Below are positions 1 through 9,178 of a stretch of DNA of 64,000 bases, one piece after another. The position numbers and the translations under genes are program-made. Origin of the DNA: an uncultured Lachnospiraceae bacterium (GTDB lineage: Bacteria > Bacillota > Clostridia > Lachnospirales > Lachnospiraceae); NCBI GenBank assembly GCA_947173495.1, contig CAMWFQ010000010.1:106194-170193 (forward strand), written 5' to 3'. Position 1 is the stretch's first letter, and every line of letters begins with the position of its first letter. The notes under the pieces were generated by a model. That model was not told the origin of the DNA. It saw only the letters and a program-made list of their open reading frames with translations, and made no database searches.

Positions 1-1661
1 TTTTTCGCCGGTGTCGTGACAGATGCTTCATTTTCACTTCCGTATACGGAATAATAGTAGGGAGTCGCCGCCTCAAACTCTGCCGCACAGGTATCTACCA
101 TTTTATAGGCCGCCACAATACCGTTCTCATAGCGAAGCTTTTTGATCTCTTCTTCCGTCATGCCGGTCAGTCTGGCAATCACATTGTCCGGAAATTCGAT
201 ACGCTTTGCCTCCTTTAACAGCTCAACAGTGAGAGGTCCTTTTACAAGCGCCTGCTCCATTTCCACAAGTATCGCGATCTTATCGATAAACCAGTGGTCG
301 ATCATGGTAATCTCATGAATGGTGTCATAATCCATTCCCTTGCGCAGCGCTTCCGCAATCACATAAATCCTCTGATCATCCACTTTCTTAAGCCGCATCT
401 TCAGCTCTTCCGAAGACAGGGCGCTGAAATCATAACTCAACAGACAGTCCACATGCTGTTCCAGAGAACGAATGGCCTTCATGAGCGCTCCCTCAAAGTT
501 ATCGCAGATACTCATCACCTCGCCGGTGGCTTTCATCTGAGTCGTCAGTGTTCTCTTGGCTGTGATAAACTTATCAAAGGGGAGTCTGGGAAGCTTTACC
601 ACACAATAATCAAGGGTGGGTTCAAAGCTGGCATAGGTCTTTCCGGTAATCGCATTTCTGATCTCATCCAGAGTGTACCCCAGCGCGATCTTGGCCGCCA
701 CCTTGGCTATGGGGTAGCCGGTAGCCTTACTGGCCAGCGCTGAAGAACGGCTTACACGGGGATTGACCTCGATTACACAGTATTCAAAGCTGGTGGGGTG
801 AAGCGCAAACTGTACATTACACCCGCCGGTAATTTCCAGCTCATTGATGATATTCAGGGCGGCGCTTCTGAGCATCTGGTATTCCTTATCCCCAAGCGTC
901 TGTGAAGGCGCCACCACGATGCTGTCTCCCGTGTGGACGCCGACCGGATCGATATTCTCCATATTGCAGACGGTAATGCAGTTTCCTGCGCTGTCCCGCA
1001 TCACCTCGTATTCGATCTCCTTCCATCCCGCAATACAGCGCTCCACCAGAACCTGCCCCACTCTGGAAAGACGCAGGCCGTTTTCCAGAATGCTTTCAAG
1101 CTCCGCCTGATTATGAGCGATTCCTCCGCCGGATCCTCCCAGGGTGTAGGCCGGCCGCAGAACCACCGGATAGCCGATGGTGCCGGCGAAGGCCACGCCT
1201 TCCTCCACGCTCTCCACCACTGTAGATGCAGCACAGGGCTCCCCGATCTTTTCCATTGTATCCTTGAACGCCTGACGGTCTTCCGCCTTCCTGATGGTCA
1301 TGGCGCTGGTTCCCAGAAGCCTGACATTATGAGACGCCAGAAATCCCGACTCCTCCAGTTCCATCCCAAGATTCAGTCCGGCCTGTCCTCCTAATGTGGG
1401 CAGGATACTGTCCGGCTTTTCCTTTTCAATGATCTGCTCCAGAACCCTTGCCGTTAAGGGCTCGATATATACCTTGTCTGCAATATTTTTATCCGTCATG
1501 ATCGTTGCCGGATTGGAGTTGACCAGAATAACCTCGACTCCCTCCTCCTTCAGAGAACGGCAGGCCTGGGTTCCCGCATAATCAAATTCCGCCGCCTGTC
1601 CGATCACAATAGGACCGGAGCCGATCACCATCACACGTTTTACATTAGGATTTTTAGGCAT
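1..1661 (-). CDS. carB: Carbamoyl-phosphate synthase large subunit (N-terminal part, cut by window edge)
   Basis: This is the synthetase subunit that makes carbamoyl phosphate from bicarbonate, ATP and the ammonia delivered by CarA, for pyrimidine and arginine synthesis. The start codon complement is at 1659-1661 and the protein opens [17 protein letters not shown], a classic CarB N-terminus with the first nucleotide-binding glycine loop. Around residues 160-176 there is the CPSase/ATP-grasp signature [17 protein letters not shown]. About 553 of an expected roughly 1,070 residues lie in the window; the C-terminal half runs off the left edge, so this is a boundary cut and not a broken gene. 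The start overlaps the 3' end of carA by 8 bp, implying translational coupling in a carAB operon. Confidence 0.95.
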   Translation of the reverse strand, partial: MPKNPNVKRVMVIGSGPIVIGQAAEFDYAGTQACRSLKEEGVEVILVNSNPATIMTDKNIADKVYIEPLTARVLEQIIEKEKPDSILPTLGGQAGLNLGMELEESGFLASHNVRLLGTSAMTIRKAEDRQAFKDTMEKIGEPCAASTVVESVEEGVAFAGTIGYPVVLRPAYTLGGSGGGIAHNQAELESILENGLRLSRVGQVLVERCIAGWKEIEYEVMRDSAGNCITVCNMENIDPVGVHTGDSIVVAPSQTLGDKEYQMLRSAALNIINELEITGGCNVQFALHPTSFEYCVIEVNPRVSRSSALASKATGYPIAKVAAKIALGYTLDEIRNAITGKTYASFEPTLDYCVVKLPRLPFDKFITAKRTLTTQMKATGEVMSICDNFEGALMKAIRSLEQHVDCLLSYDFSALSSEELKMRLKKVDDQRIYVIAEALRKGMDYDTIHEITMIDHWFIDKIAILVEMEQALVKGPLTVELLKEAKRIEFPDNVIARLTGMTEEEIKKLRYENGIVAAYKMVDTCAAEFEAATPYYYSVYGSENEASVTTPAK

Positions 1662-2886
1662 CTTTTTCTCCTTTCACGGTTGCTGATCCGCTCGTAATCA
1701 GGGATTTCTTCCTAATCATTGCGATAAATCTGTCAAACAGATAGCCGGAATCCTGAGGACCGGGACATGCCTCCGGATGAAACTGCACCGTAAAGATATT
1801 CTTGCCGGTGTAGATAAGTCCCTCATTGGTTCCATCGTTGACATTGACGAAAGCCGGGCGGGCAACTGCCGGATCCATTCTGTCCGTATCTACCACATAA
1901 CCATGATTCTGTGAGGAAATGTAGACCCTTCCTGTCTCCAGATCCTTCACGGGATGATTCCCGCCTCTGTGGCCGTATTTCATTTTGAAGGTGTCCGCCC
2001 CTGTGGCAAGGGCCATCAGCTGATGCCCCAGGCATATGGCAAAAACAGGAATCTCCGTGTCATAAAGCTTCCTGATCTCCGCAATAATCTGCGTGCATTC
2101 CTTGGGATCTCCCGGTCCGTTGCTCAGCATGATGCCATCCGGCCGGTCTGCGATGATTTCTTCAGCTTTCGTAAAAGCCGGATATACCGTTACATCGCAG
2201 CCTCTCTGTGCAAGGGATCCTGCAATATTGTCCTTCGCCCCGAAATCCAGCAGCGCAATCCTTTTACCTGCCCCGTTTAAATTTCTTACAAGACTGGGCC
2301 GCATTTCTCTTTTACCTGCTGCATAATCCTCCGGCACGAACCGGGCGCTCCCCGAGAGAGGCCCGTTCTGCGAAAGATTCGCCGCTCCCTTTATCTCGTA
2401 TTTATGAGAACAAGTTACTTTTTCAACGACTCTGCCTGTCTTATATTGTTTTAACTGAGGGAGAATTGAAGTGAGATCATAATTTTCGCTGGTGGTGATC
2501 ATACCATTCATGGTACCTTTTTCCCGAAGAATTTTGGTAAGTGCCCGCGTATCGATACCGGAGATACCGGGAATATTCTGTCCGGTCAGAAACTCCTGAA
2601 TTGTTATATCTTTTCGAAAATTGCTTGCTGTCCGTGACAGCTCACGCACAATGAAGCCATCCGGCCATGCCCTTTTTGATTCCATATCCTCCCGGCAGAC
2701 TCCGTAATTACCGATCAGAGGATACGTCATACAGACTGCCTGTCCGGCATAAGAAGGATCCGTCAGCACTTCCGGATATCCCGCCATAGAGGTGTTGAAC
2801 ACAATCTCGCTGATAATGTCTCTGTCGGCGCCTATATGCTGCCCTGAAAAAACAGTACCATCTTCCAGAATTAGAAAAGCTTTCAT
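1654..2886 (-). CDS. carA: Carbamoyl-phosphate synthase small subunit (glutamine amidotransferase)
   Basis: CarA hydrolyses glutamine and passes ammonia to CarB. The 410-residue protein has the N-terminal CPSase small-chain domain (opening [16 protein letters not shown], with DPSYAGQAV and [12 protein letters not shown]) and a C-terminal class I glutamine amidotransferase domain. The catalytic Cys is in [17 protein letters not shown] near residue 285, and the His/Glu pair is in FHPEACPGP near residue 370. It is somewhat longer than the usual 360-380 residues because of an insert between the two domains. It is followed directly by carB with an 8-bp overlap. I saw no clear pyrimidine attenuator in the 80 bases upstream, where a structured repeat begins. 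Confidence 0.95.
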   Translation of the reverse strand: MKAFLILEDGTVFSGQHIGADRDIISEIVFNTSMAGYPEVLTDPSYAGQAVCMTYPLIGNYGVCREDMESKRAWPDGFIVRELSRTASNFRKDITIQEFLTGQNIPGISGIDTRALTKILREKGTMNGMITTSENYDLTSILPQLKQYKTGRVVEKVTCSHKYEIKGAANLSQNGPLSGSARFVPEDYAAGKREMRPSLVRNLNGAGKRIALLDFGAKDNIAGSLAQRGCDVTVYPAFTKAEEIIADRPDGIMLSNGPGDPKECTQIIAEIRKLYDTEIPVFAICLGHQLMALATGADTFKMKYGHRGGNHPVKDLETGRVYISSQNHGYVVDTDRMDPAVARPAFVNVNDGTNEGLIYTGKNIFTVQFHPEACPGPQDSGYLFDRFIAMIRKKSLITSGSATVKGEKDA

Positions 2887-2968
2887 GTCATCTCCGCTCC
2901 CTTTCTTTTTCTTTAGAACTTCTGAGCCTTATTTCACTCTTTGCGCACAGAACACGCAGGCCCACTGA

Positions 2969-3139
2969 TTTATTTCCGCGAGCAACGAGCCAAGCGGACA
3001 TGCTTGCATGTCCATTTGGCGACTGCCGCGAGGTTGATCTGCTCTTCGAAGAAGAGGAGATGCCACCCCGGCGAGGGGTCAAAGACCTTATACATCGAAG
3101 ATGTATTACGCTTTGCTGCGAGGTCTTTGACTGCCATAA
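2969..3139 (+). repeat. Structured dispersed repeat (family A, copy 1, long form)
   Basis: The first 50 bases (2969-3018) recur in inverted orientation at 4967-5016 with one mismatch. The core is a near-perfect hairpin, GGACATGC-TT-GCATGTCC, inside outer arms GCCAA/TTGGC. This copy continues with more structure: the arms GTCAAAGACCT (3078-3088) and AGGTCTTTGAC (3121-3131) enclose an inner TACATC-GAA-GATGTA hairpin. It fills the 286-bp gap between the DUF885 gene and carA. Short reading frames on both strands here are repeat-derived and were not called. Confidence 0.8.
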
Positions 3140-3172
3140 ATCTACTAATTATAGCATAAGAAAAAAGATGCT

Positions 3173-4942
3173 TCAATTGACAGAACGTCCAAAATAGTCC
3201 TCCATATAATCCTCAATAATATAAAAAGGTGCAGGACCCATGCTAAGCAGGAAATCATGGAACTCTTTTATGTCAAAGGACTCTCCCATCTGCTTTTCCG
3301 CTTCCGCCCTTAGACTTAAAAACTCCATATAGCCTATAAAATAACTCAGATAATTCCCCGGCTCCTCCACGATCAGTTCAAACAGACGATCCACAGTATC
3401 CGGATCCGCAGCCCCGAAACCTGAAAGATATTCCGACACCTCCTCGCGGCCCCATCCTTCATAATGGATCCCCATGTCAACATAGGCATGCATCGCCAGT
3501 GTAGCCGCTCCATTGCCTGCCGAAAGCCCGGCAAGCGCCTCCTCCATTCCGGCATATTGGTAGGAATATTCATGTTCTACATAGGTCGCCCATCCTTCCG
3601 TATAGCCGGGATAAGAAAACAGATTGCGTACCAGAGGTAAATCACAGGCGTTCGTGTAAATATTCTGGTACAGATGTCCCGGATATCCCTCATGAGCAAG
3701 CGTGGGATACAGATCCGTCTCCTCTCCGTTTTTCTGATTGATATAGATCACATTATTCTGTATATCGTCAACAGGTGTAATCAGATAAAAGGCCGGGCTT
3801 AAATGCTCCTGCATGGAAGGATGAACATACTTGACCCTGTAATTCACCTGAGGCGGCTCCGGAAAGTCCTCCTTTGACTTTTCTCTCAGATCCTGCAGAA
3901 TTTCATCCGGTTCTGTGATCGGAAACTGATAATCCATAAATTTACGATACAGATCCGGATCTTCCAGAATCTGCATCTGCATATCATAAATAAATGTATC
4001 AATAAAATTCTCCGTCTTAATCATCAGATCCCTGACGGAATCATCCGACCCGGTACCGGTGCGCACCAGATACTGATAATATTCCTTTCCATCTTCATAA
4101 TAGCACAGGCCCAGCTCATTGGTTCCGCTTCCCTTGAGGCCTTCCAGCCCTTCTATGAGCGTTTCATATCCTTCTACAACTTCTGTGGTGATAATCGCGT
4201 GATTCCTTTCCCGGTATTTCCGCCTGTCTTCTTCGGACAGCCCTTCAAAGGCCCCGATCTTATCGTCAAAGACCTCGATCATATAATTCTCTTCCGGATC
4301 CGCTATAAATTCCTTACACTGTTCAATGATCGCATCCGCAGCAAAATCAGGCATAAACAATCCGGCTTTTGCCTTTTCCTCCTCAAATCCGATGATCTCC
4401 TCCGCCACATCATCCACCTGGGAGACCAGCGTCAGATAATCCTCTATATCCTGTTCCGTACGGAAGGTATATTCTGCAAGGATAACGGGCAGCTGTGCCT
4501 GATATCCCGTGGACGGTCCCAGCGCTTCCGTATAGAGGGCCAGATCCTCGACTGAAAGCTCTGTCGTCACATAATCCTTCAAAATATCATAGGTGAGCTG
4601 CTGACTTCTGGTCAGCCTGGATCTGTTTATGCCGGAAAGCTCCTTCTCCAGTTTCCTGATCTCCTCACCGCTTTCTTCCAGACTCTCATAAGAATAATCC
4701 CCCAGAGAAACTTCATAATCCGTAATTCCATAGTTTTCCGGATATGCCAGAATATAGTGCAGATTAATGGTACTCTCTATGACCTCTTCCCTAAAAAACG
4801 TATCAATAAAGGCTTCGAATCTCTCCGACGCTGATTCTCTGCTTTTTTCCACTGCGATCCCGATACCTGCTGTCAGGATACAGGCTGCCAGAAGGATTCC
4901 GGCGATCCATTTCCATAATTTCTTTTTTGCGGTTTTTTCCAT
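3173..4942 (-). CDS. DUF885 family protein, putative membrane-anchored zinc metallopeptidase
   Basis: The 589-residue protein starts with a basic stretch and one hydrophobic segment (about residues 10-32), so it is probably anchored with its bulk outside the cell. LAAC at about residue 19 resembles a lipobox, but the hydrophobic run continues past the Cys, so a plain membrane anchor is as likely. The C-terminal half carries the DUF885 hallmark: an HExxxGH-type site, LAHEGYPGHLYQ near residue 415, then GYTEGWATYVEHEY near residue 450 supplying a likely third ligand. Family members are suspected zinc peptidases, but the substrate is unknown. The start has a good ribosome site (GAGGAG, 5 bases upstream). 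The gene is bracketed by 50-bp inverted repeats. Confidence 0.85.
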   Translation of the reverse strand: MEKTAKKKLWKWIAGILLAACILTAGIGIAVEKSRESASERFEAFIDTFFREEVIESTINLHYILAYPENYGITDYEVSLGDYSYESLEESGEEIRKLEKELSGINRSRLTRSQQLTYDILKDYVTTELSVEDLALYTEALGPSTGYQAQLPVILAEYTFRTEQDIEDYLTLVSQVDDVAEEIIGFEEEKAKAGLFMPDFAADAIIEQCKEFIADPEENYMIEVFDDKIGAFEGLSEEDRRKYRERNHAIITTEVVEGYETLIEGLEGLKGSGTNELGLCYYEDGKEYYQYLVRTGTGSDDSVRDLMIKTENFIDTFIYDMQMQILEDPDLYRKFMDYQFPITEPDEILQDLREKSKEDFPEPPQVNYRVKYVHPSMQEHLSPAFYLITPVDDIQNNVIYINQKNGEETDLYPTLAHEGYPGHLYQNIYTNACDLPLVRNLFSYPGYTEGWATYVEHEYSYQYAGMEEALAGLSAGNGAATLAMHAYVDMGIHYEGWGREEVSEYLSGFGAADPDTVDRLFELIVEEPGNYLSYFIGYMEFLSLRAEAEKQMGESFDIKEFHDFLLSMGPAPFYIIEDYMEDYFGRSVN

Positions 4943-4965
4943 TTTCTCTCCTCATGAAAGCGAAG

Positions 4966-5457
4966 TCAAATGGACATGCAAGCATGTCCGCTTGGCTCGT
5001 TGCTCGCGGGAATAAACGTTAACTCTTTTTCAGCATCGTCTCTGGTATTATAAAAGACAATCCCTTCATATCTTTCCAGCCGGCTTCTCCAGTCAGGAGC
5101 CCGTTTGAGAAACTCTGCTCCGTTTGCGGCAAGCAGATAACAGTTTCTGTTTCTGTCAATATAACAGATCGGCGCGTCACTTTCCAGATCACAGCCGGCT
5201 CCTATCGTTCCTATATATCCTCCCCGGCTGTCCGTTGCCATAAGATCTACCCATGGAACGGTATAAAACGGCAATGCCGGGATATGATCGTCAAAGATAA
5301 AACAAATATCGTATTCTTCTGCGTATTTCTGATATTCCCTGTTTTTCATTTTAACCGGCATGGACGAAATGGTGGTGCCGGCAGGCACCACCTCCGCATC
5401 TTTCACATATACCGCAGTACATCCGTTCGATGCCGCATCCAGATACAGCTTTTTCAT
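4966..5457 (-). CDS. Conserved hypothetical protein, C-terminus supplied by a repeat
   Basis: This 163-residue soluble protein is not recognised. It has no signal peptide or membrane segment and is rich in aromatic residues, with a Trp/Asp-containing centre (PWVDLMATDSRGGYIG). It starts 14 bp after the DUF2264 stop, so the two are probably co-transcribed and may share a role in carbohydrate use. The last 14 or so residues (PASNEPSGHACMSI) are encoded inside repeat copy 2, so the original C-terminus has probably been replaced or extended. A weak AAGGGAAG ribosome site precedes the ATG. Confidence 0.7.
   Translation of the reverse strand: MKKLYLDAASNGCTAVYVKDAEVVPAGTTISSMPVKMKNREYQKYAEEYDICFIFDDHIPALPFYTVPWVDLMATDSRGGYIGTIGAGCDLESDAPICYIDRNRNCYLLAANGAEFLKRAPDWRSRLERYEGIVFYNTRDDAEKELTFIPASNEPSGHACMSI
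4967..5016 (-). repeat. Structured dispersed repeat (family A, copy 2, short form)
   Basis: This is a 50-bp copy of the first part of the repeat at 2969-3018, in the opposite orientation and with 49 of 50 bases identical. It keeps the GGACATGC/GCATGTCC hairpin but lacks the longer structured tail. It lies over the 3' end of the upstream gene (stop at 4966-4968), whose last codons it supplies, and just before the DUF885 ribosome site. Confidence 0.8.
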
Positions 5458-5471
5458 TCCGTTCTTCCCTT

Positions 5472-7601
5472 TCAGAAGGCCGCTTCCAGTCCCTCGAAAT
5501 TGATTTTTTTCACATCTCCGTTTTTCAGACAGATCGTAGTGGTGCCGTAAGCGCCGGTCCGGGGAACATCCTCGTAAATAATTTCCCTGACAGGAAACAA
5601 TTCTTCATCTGTAAACACACATTCCTCACCATTCCGAACCGGTGTCTCCGCTGTGATCACCTGTGAGATCAGAAGGTAGGGCTCGCTGCTTCCGTACTGC
5701 TTCCGGCTTGTCATCGAGGCGTACACCACGATAGAATCTCTGGAGTCCGGATTCGTTCCAGTGCTGTGTACCAGATCCATGTTCTCCCATCCCCGGTAAC
5801 AGGTCATAGCCATCTGTCTCGGTCTGCCCGTGTGATCGAATCCCGTCAGAATAACGGCCTGAGCCAGACTGCCGTCCGCAAGAGTCTCTTCTTTCCGGAT
5901 GATCTTCGTTTCGCTTCCCTCCGGTCCCTGATTATCCGGGAAACCGTAGGCTCCCAGCGTCACGCGTGTCGGCCTGCAGAACAGGCGCAGCTTATCCACC
6001 CGCATGATGCCCCTTGCCACCGGGAAATCCGCCAGGTTGATTCCCTGGATCCAGTGCATTTCCGTCTCCAGCCCGGCATTGAAAAATTGTCTTCGATAGA
6101 GAACGCCTTCCCTCTCACCGCACCAAATGGTAAGATTGGCCCTGGACGGCTTATCGGCTCCCGGGTCAAAGAGCAGATACTGCTGGGCCTCGCAAATCTC
6201 CTTCTGCTCCCCGCCTCCCCTGACATCCACAGGGGTAGACTCCCAGGGATATTTGGTATTGTAATTCAGCTTGCCATAATTCCATATTCCGTGAACATCC
6301 TTCGCCTCTTTATAAACCTTGCCGCTGCGCAGTATCGTTTCTCCGTTCGCGCCATGATTGGTAAAACAAAGGGCCGGTCCCTGCAGTACCGTCTCCTTCA
6401 CTTCATCTCCCTTAAGCTGTTCCCAGGTCCCGTTATTTTCAACCGCACTCCAGAAGGGATGTTCCGGAGGCAGCTCCAGACACAGAAAGGCTTTCCCAAG
6501 CCATAAAGGAGATTCCGCACAGGAATATCCCTGAACAAGAGGGGTAAACTGATCATAAAATCCCAGTGTGGGAACTCCCTCATGCAGGAAATCATCCCTT
6601 GTCAGGAACTGAAGAAGGCTGCCGGAGGCTATACGCCTCGCCCGTCCCGGATCCGCAGCCGGATTTTGTAAAAAGAAGTTCGCACCAAGGGGACCTGTCG
6701 CACCATTTCTGTAAATACAGCTTCTTCCCCACATGTTGGTAAAGCCATCTCTGTCAAAGAAATCGGGATAAGTCCTCATCAGCTGATTAGAGCATTCTTC
6801 AAACCGCTTTGCCAGATAAGGTTCATTCTCATATCCGTACCACTTGTTCCAGATCGGTCCGTAAATGTTAAACGCCCAGCAGGAATAATAGTCAAAGCTG
6901 TGTCCGTCCCTGAACCAGCCATCGCCGACAGTATAATGCAGAATTGCCTGGGCGTGATCCACCATAATCTCCCGGTCAATTTCATAGCCCTCCTGATGTA
7001 AAAATGCAAGATCCAGCATGTTAAACATCCGCCAGTTCTGAGGGACCGTATTCCCATGGGCAAAGCCGGACAAAAGCTCTGCAATCCGGTCCTTCTCCTC
7101 CTGCGTATAAGCCATCCAGATCTGCTCCCGGCAGGCCTGCAGACCAATCACCAGCGCGCAGGTCTCCACCGTCTGCTGAAAAGTCTTAAAAGGATCTGCT
7201 TCCCCGGTAAGTCTGCGCATATCCTCATAGCTTCCCACATACACCTCGTCTTCCTTCGTGCAGGCGCGCAGAATATGCTTTTTATAATAGTCTCTCAGCC
7301 TGATCCCGCATATTTCAATATCCGGTTCATTTCTTATCATCACGGAAGCAATAAAAAAGGAACGGGTAAGCCCTTCAAAAATTTCCGCCTTCCGCTCCGC
7401 CTCCTGCTGCTGTATGGGAGCGTCCAGATGCGGATATGTCACCTTTGTTTCCTTTCTGGGCATCACCAGCGGATCTTCCATGCTTCCAATATTTCTGAAA
7501 ATTCCCTCCAGCAAATACCGGCCCGCATCAAGCCAGTGCTTTCTCGTCATTCCCGTATAGGGGCTTAAGCGATAATCCGGATTTTCAACTTTAAATACCA
7601 T
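5472..7601 (-). CDS. DUF2264 domain-containing protein
   Basis: This 709-residue protein has no signal peptide. Its N-terminal 380 residues match DUF2264 as I recall it (NPDYRLSPYTGMTRKHW near the start, then alpha-helical segments with W/Y/H-rich motifs such as GDGWFRDGHSFDYYSCWAF), suggesting an alpha/alpha toroid as in many glycan-active proteins. The C-terminal half looks beta-rich. Family members are often near sugar-utilisation genes and may be glycoside hydrolases or lyases, but no activity can be read from the sequence. The ribosome site is AAGGAG, 6 bases before the ATG. It is the first gene of a two-gene unit with the 163-residue protein. Confidence 0.85.
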   Translation of the reverse strand: MVFKVENPDYRLSPYTGMTRKHWLDAGRYLLEGIFRNIGSMEDPLVMPRKETKVTYPHLDAPIQQQEAERKAEIFEGLTRSFFIASVMIRNEPDIEICGIRLRDYYKKHILRACTKEDEVYVGSYEDMRRLTGEADPFKTFQQTVETCALVIGLQACREQIWMAYTQEEKDRIAELLSGFAHGNTVPQNWRMFNMLDLAFLHQEGYEIDREIMVDHAQAILHYTVGDGWFRDGHSFDYYSCWAFNIYGPIWNKWYGYENEPYLAKRFEECSNQLMRTYPDFFDRDGFTNMWGRSCIYRNGATGPLGANFFLQNPAADPGRARRIASGSLLQFLTRDDFLHEGVPTLGFYDQFTPLVQGYSCAESPLWLGKAFLCLELPPEHPFWSAVENNGTWEQLKGDEVKETVLQGPALCFTNHGANGETILRSGKVYKEAKDVHGIWNYGKLNYNTKYPWESTPVDVRGGGEQKEICEAQQYLLFDPGADKPSRANLTIWCGEREGVLYRRQFFNAGLETEMHWIQGINLADFPVARGIMRVDKLRLFCRPTRVTLGAYGFPDNQGPEGSETKIIRKEETLADGSLAQAVILTGFDHTGRPRQMAMTCYRGWENMDLVHSTGTNPDSRDSIVVYASMTSRKQYGSSEPYLLISQVITAETPVRNGEECVFTDEELFPVREIIYEDVPRTGAYGTTTICLKNGDVKKINFEGLEAAF

Positions 7602-7756
7602 TCTCTTCTCCTTCCCCGGCCAATATCCGGTCCTGTGAAACTACTGATCCTGACAACTGATGTATCATTTCCATAAATAACCATACCATATTCAACATCA
7701 AAAAGCGAGGATTAAAATACACTCACGTTTTTCAATGAAAAAAGGACAGATATAAA

Positions 7757-7996
7757 ATGAACATGATTTACGCAACATACAATATCCTCCATAACAGCAT
7801 TGACGTATACACCGATGCAGGTTACTTCTTACGGATAGACTGCAATAAGGCAGAAGAAGGATTAAAAACCACTCCCTGCTCTGAATGTGCCTTAAATGCC
7901 TTGGCAATAGATGAGTCTCTGGAATATGCAAGATTATATCTTGATGAAAATATGCAGATGTGGGTGGATGCGGAAGATTCGTTAGAATTATGGTAA
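7757..7996 (+). CDS. Small conserved protein, DUF6061-like
   Basis: The 79-residue acidic protein opens MNMIYATYNILHNSIDVYTD and has a central PCSECALNALA motif. This resembles small proteins I recall as DUF6061 from Lachnospiraceae, often next to mobile or accessory regions; the family assignment is tentative. It has a moderate ribosome site (AAAGGAC) and is the first gene of the AT-rich patch. No function can be inferred. Confidence 0.6.
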   Translation: MNMIYATYNILHNSIDVYTDAGYFLRIDCNKAEEGLKTTPCSECALNALAIDESLEYARLYLDENMQMWVDAEDSLELW

Positions 7997-8013
7997 TCCT
8001 TATAAAGAGAGGT

Positions 8014-8535
8014 CTATTTTGTTGAATTATATTTTTTACATTCCGATTCTAATTTGGGGAAATTCAGGCAACGGTTTCTGCCGGCAAACGGCTCGTTAGA
8101 TATGTATTTTTTATACAATACATTGGCTTTATTGCAAATCACTTCACTATTTGCCTGACACCATTCTAACTCTTGGACGCATAGTTTCTTGTAATACCTG
8201 ATGTTTTCCCTGTCTCTCTTGAATATGGTTGTATCAACATACTGTAATTGTTCTTCTTCAATGGGTATCATCAGATTGAAATTTAAAACGCCTAATAATT
8301 TTCCATTTACTTCAATCTTGGAAAAATCCATAGAGTTTTTCATATTCTTATGCTTTTCCTTTGGCGATGAAAGCGGTATGCAGTATTTGTGACTTCCACA
8401 AACGATAACAATTCCTATAAAAACCCTGTTATCCTTTCCTGCCTGTGGCGAAACAGAAAGCACTTTATCATCTATATTATGTAGATTACGGATATATTTC
8501 ATATCCACCTTGTATAATTTAAAACCCGTCTGCAT
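8014..8535 (-). CDS. Type III toxin-antitoxin system toxin, ToxN/AbiQ family endoribonuclease
   Basis: The 173-residue protein has the ToxN/AbiQ/CptN layout. It has an N-terminal KLYKVDMKYIRNLHNIDDKV segment, then VFIGIVIVCGSHKYCIPLSSPKEKH (split here: VFIGIVIVCGSHKYC, then IPLSSPKEKH, about residues 38-63) with the conserved Lys/Ser-rich active-site region. Next is NGKLLGVLNFNLMIPI, and last a helical C-terminal part. Such toxins cut RNA and are held inactive by a short structured RNA encoded just upstream. The locus fits: promoter at 8652-8679, a 65-nt structured leader, a strong hairpin at 8551-8580, then GAGGAG 4 bases before the ATG. The toxin class is well supported; the subfamily (ToxN, CptN or TenpN) is not decided. 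Confidence 0.85.
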   Translation of the reverse strand: MQTGFKLYKVDMKYIRNLHNIDDKVLSVSPQAGKDNRVFIGIVIVCGSHKYCIPLSSPKEKHKNMKNSMDFSKIEVNGKLLGVLNFNLMIPIEEEQLQYVDTTIFKRDRENIRYYKKLCVQELEWCQANSEVICNKANVLYKKYISNEPFAGRNRCLNFPKLESECKKYNSTK

Positions 8536-8550
8536 ATGTCTCCTCGTGAA

Positions 8551-8580
8551 AAATGGCTATGCGTTTCCGCATAGCCATTT
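8551..8580 (-). terminator. Attenuator hairpin between antitoxin RNA and toxN
   Basis: A perfect 13-bp stem (AAATGGCTATGCG with its complement) is closed by a GAAA tetraloop and followed by a run of five T on the minus strand. In type III systems such a leaky terminator lets much antitoxin RNA and little toxin mRNA be made. Confidence 0.85.
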
Positions 8581-8645
8581 GTGTAGTAACTCCATTAGAG
8601 TTGCTAACGCTTTTAGCAGTCCACTTTGCGGTAGGACTCACCACA
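8581..8645 (-). ncRNA. Probable type III antitoxin RNA
   Basis: The 65 nt between promoter and attenuator hold no open frame. They do hold three short perfect hairpins in a row: AGTCC/GGACT, GCTAA/TTAGC and AACTC/GAGTT. CGC in the first loop could pair with GCG in the second, giving a pseudoknot. Unlike ToxI or AntiQ, no multi-copy tandem repeat of 30-50 nt is visible, so this may be a one-unit antitoxin. The call rests on position and structure. Confidence 0.6.
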
Positions 8646-8651
8646 AATAGT

Positions 8652-8679
8652 ATAGTACCATATTTTTGGATTTAGTCAA
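8652..8679 (-). promoter_or_regulatory. Promoter of the toxin-antitoxin locus
   Basis: The minus strand reads TTGACT, 16 bp, TACTAT (an alternative TATACT sits 3 bp further on). It points at the antitoxin RNA and toxN. Confidence 0.7.
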
Positions 8680-8690
8680 TAGATTTTTTG

Positions 8691-8718
8691 TTTACAAGAT
8701 AGCTTTTACAAGATGGCT
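8691..8718. repeat. Two tandem 14-bp repeats upstream of the toxN promoter
   Basis: TTTACAAGATAGCT is followed immediately by TTTACAAGATGGCT (13 of 14 identical). They lie between the toxN promoter and the next gene on the plus strand, so they could be a binding site for either, or a small duplication. Confidence 0.6.
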
Positions 8719-8757
8719 GGTTTATAATATACTCTACTTTGAATTGGACATAATAAT

Positions 8758-9131
8758 ATGAAATATATGAGAATACAGGGAAGAGAAACTTCCTATATTA
8801 CAAAGTATCCCAAAGGGATATTTAGCCTTTGTTGGAATCTGATAAGAGATGAGCAATTAACCAACGAAGAAAAAGAACTATTCATATCTATTGATGACTG
8901 GTTTAAGGATAATCTTCCTGAACCGAAACCTTGTAAGAACCATGAAAAGGTCATTACCTTTTTAAATGTGAAAGTACAGTAGAATTGATTGAGAAATTAA
9001 AACCTGTTATTGCACTTTTAGATAGATATCAAAAACCTTATGATGTGGTTTATACAAATTTTGTAGGAACTATCGTTTATGAAGATGACTGGCAAATCGC
9101 TGTGCAGGTTGAGAATGGAAAAATGATTTAA
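8758..9131 (+). pseudogene. Small conserved gene split by a -1 frameshift (mutation or programmed)
   Basis: The first frame (8758-8982) gives 74 residues opening MKYMRIQGRETSYITK and stops at 8980-8982. The -1 frame continues without a stop from 8961 to 9131, encoding a sensible tail (LIEKLKPVIALLDRYQKPYD, then VVYTNFVGTIVYEDDWQIAV). Joined, the product is about 124 residues and reads like one soluble domain. The heptamer TTTAAAT at 8961-8967 lies in the correct phase (T TTA AAT) for -1 ribosomal slippage, so programmed shifting is possible. No strong downstream stem-loop was seen. The domain is unrecognised. Base use is AT-rich like its neighbours. Confidence 0.6.
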
Positions 9132-9178
9132 AGTGTAATTGACAATAAAGTACGAATTGGAATAATGGAGGAACATCA

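Noticed and set aside
1..1661. carB as a broken gene
   Set aside because: The frame is open to the window edge; it is only cut by the boundary.
7602..7756. Second tRNA-derived att site flanking the AT-rich patch
   Set aside because: No copy of the tRNA-Leu 3' end was found on the left side.
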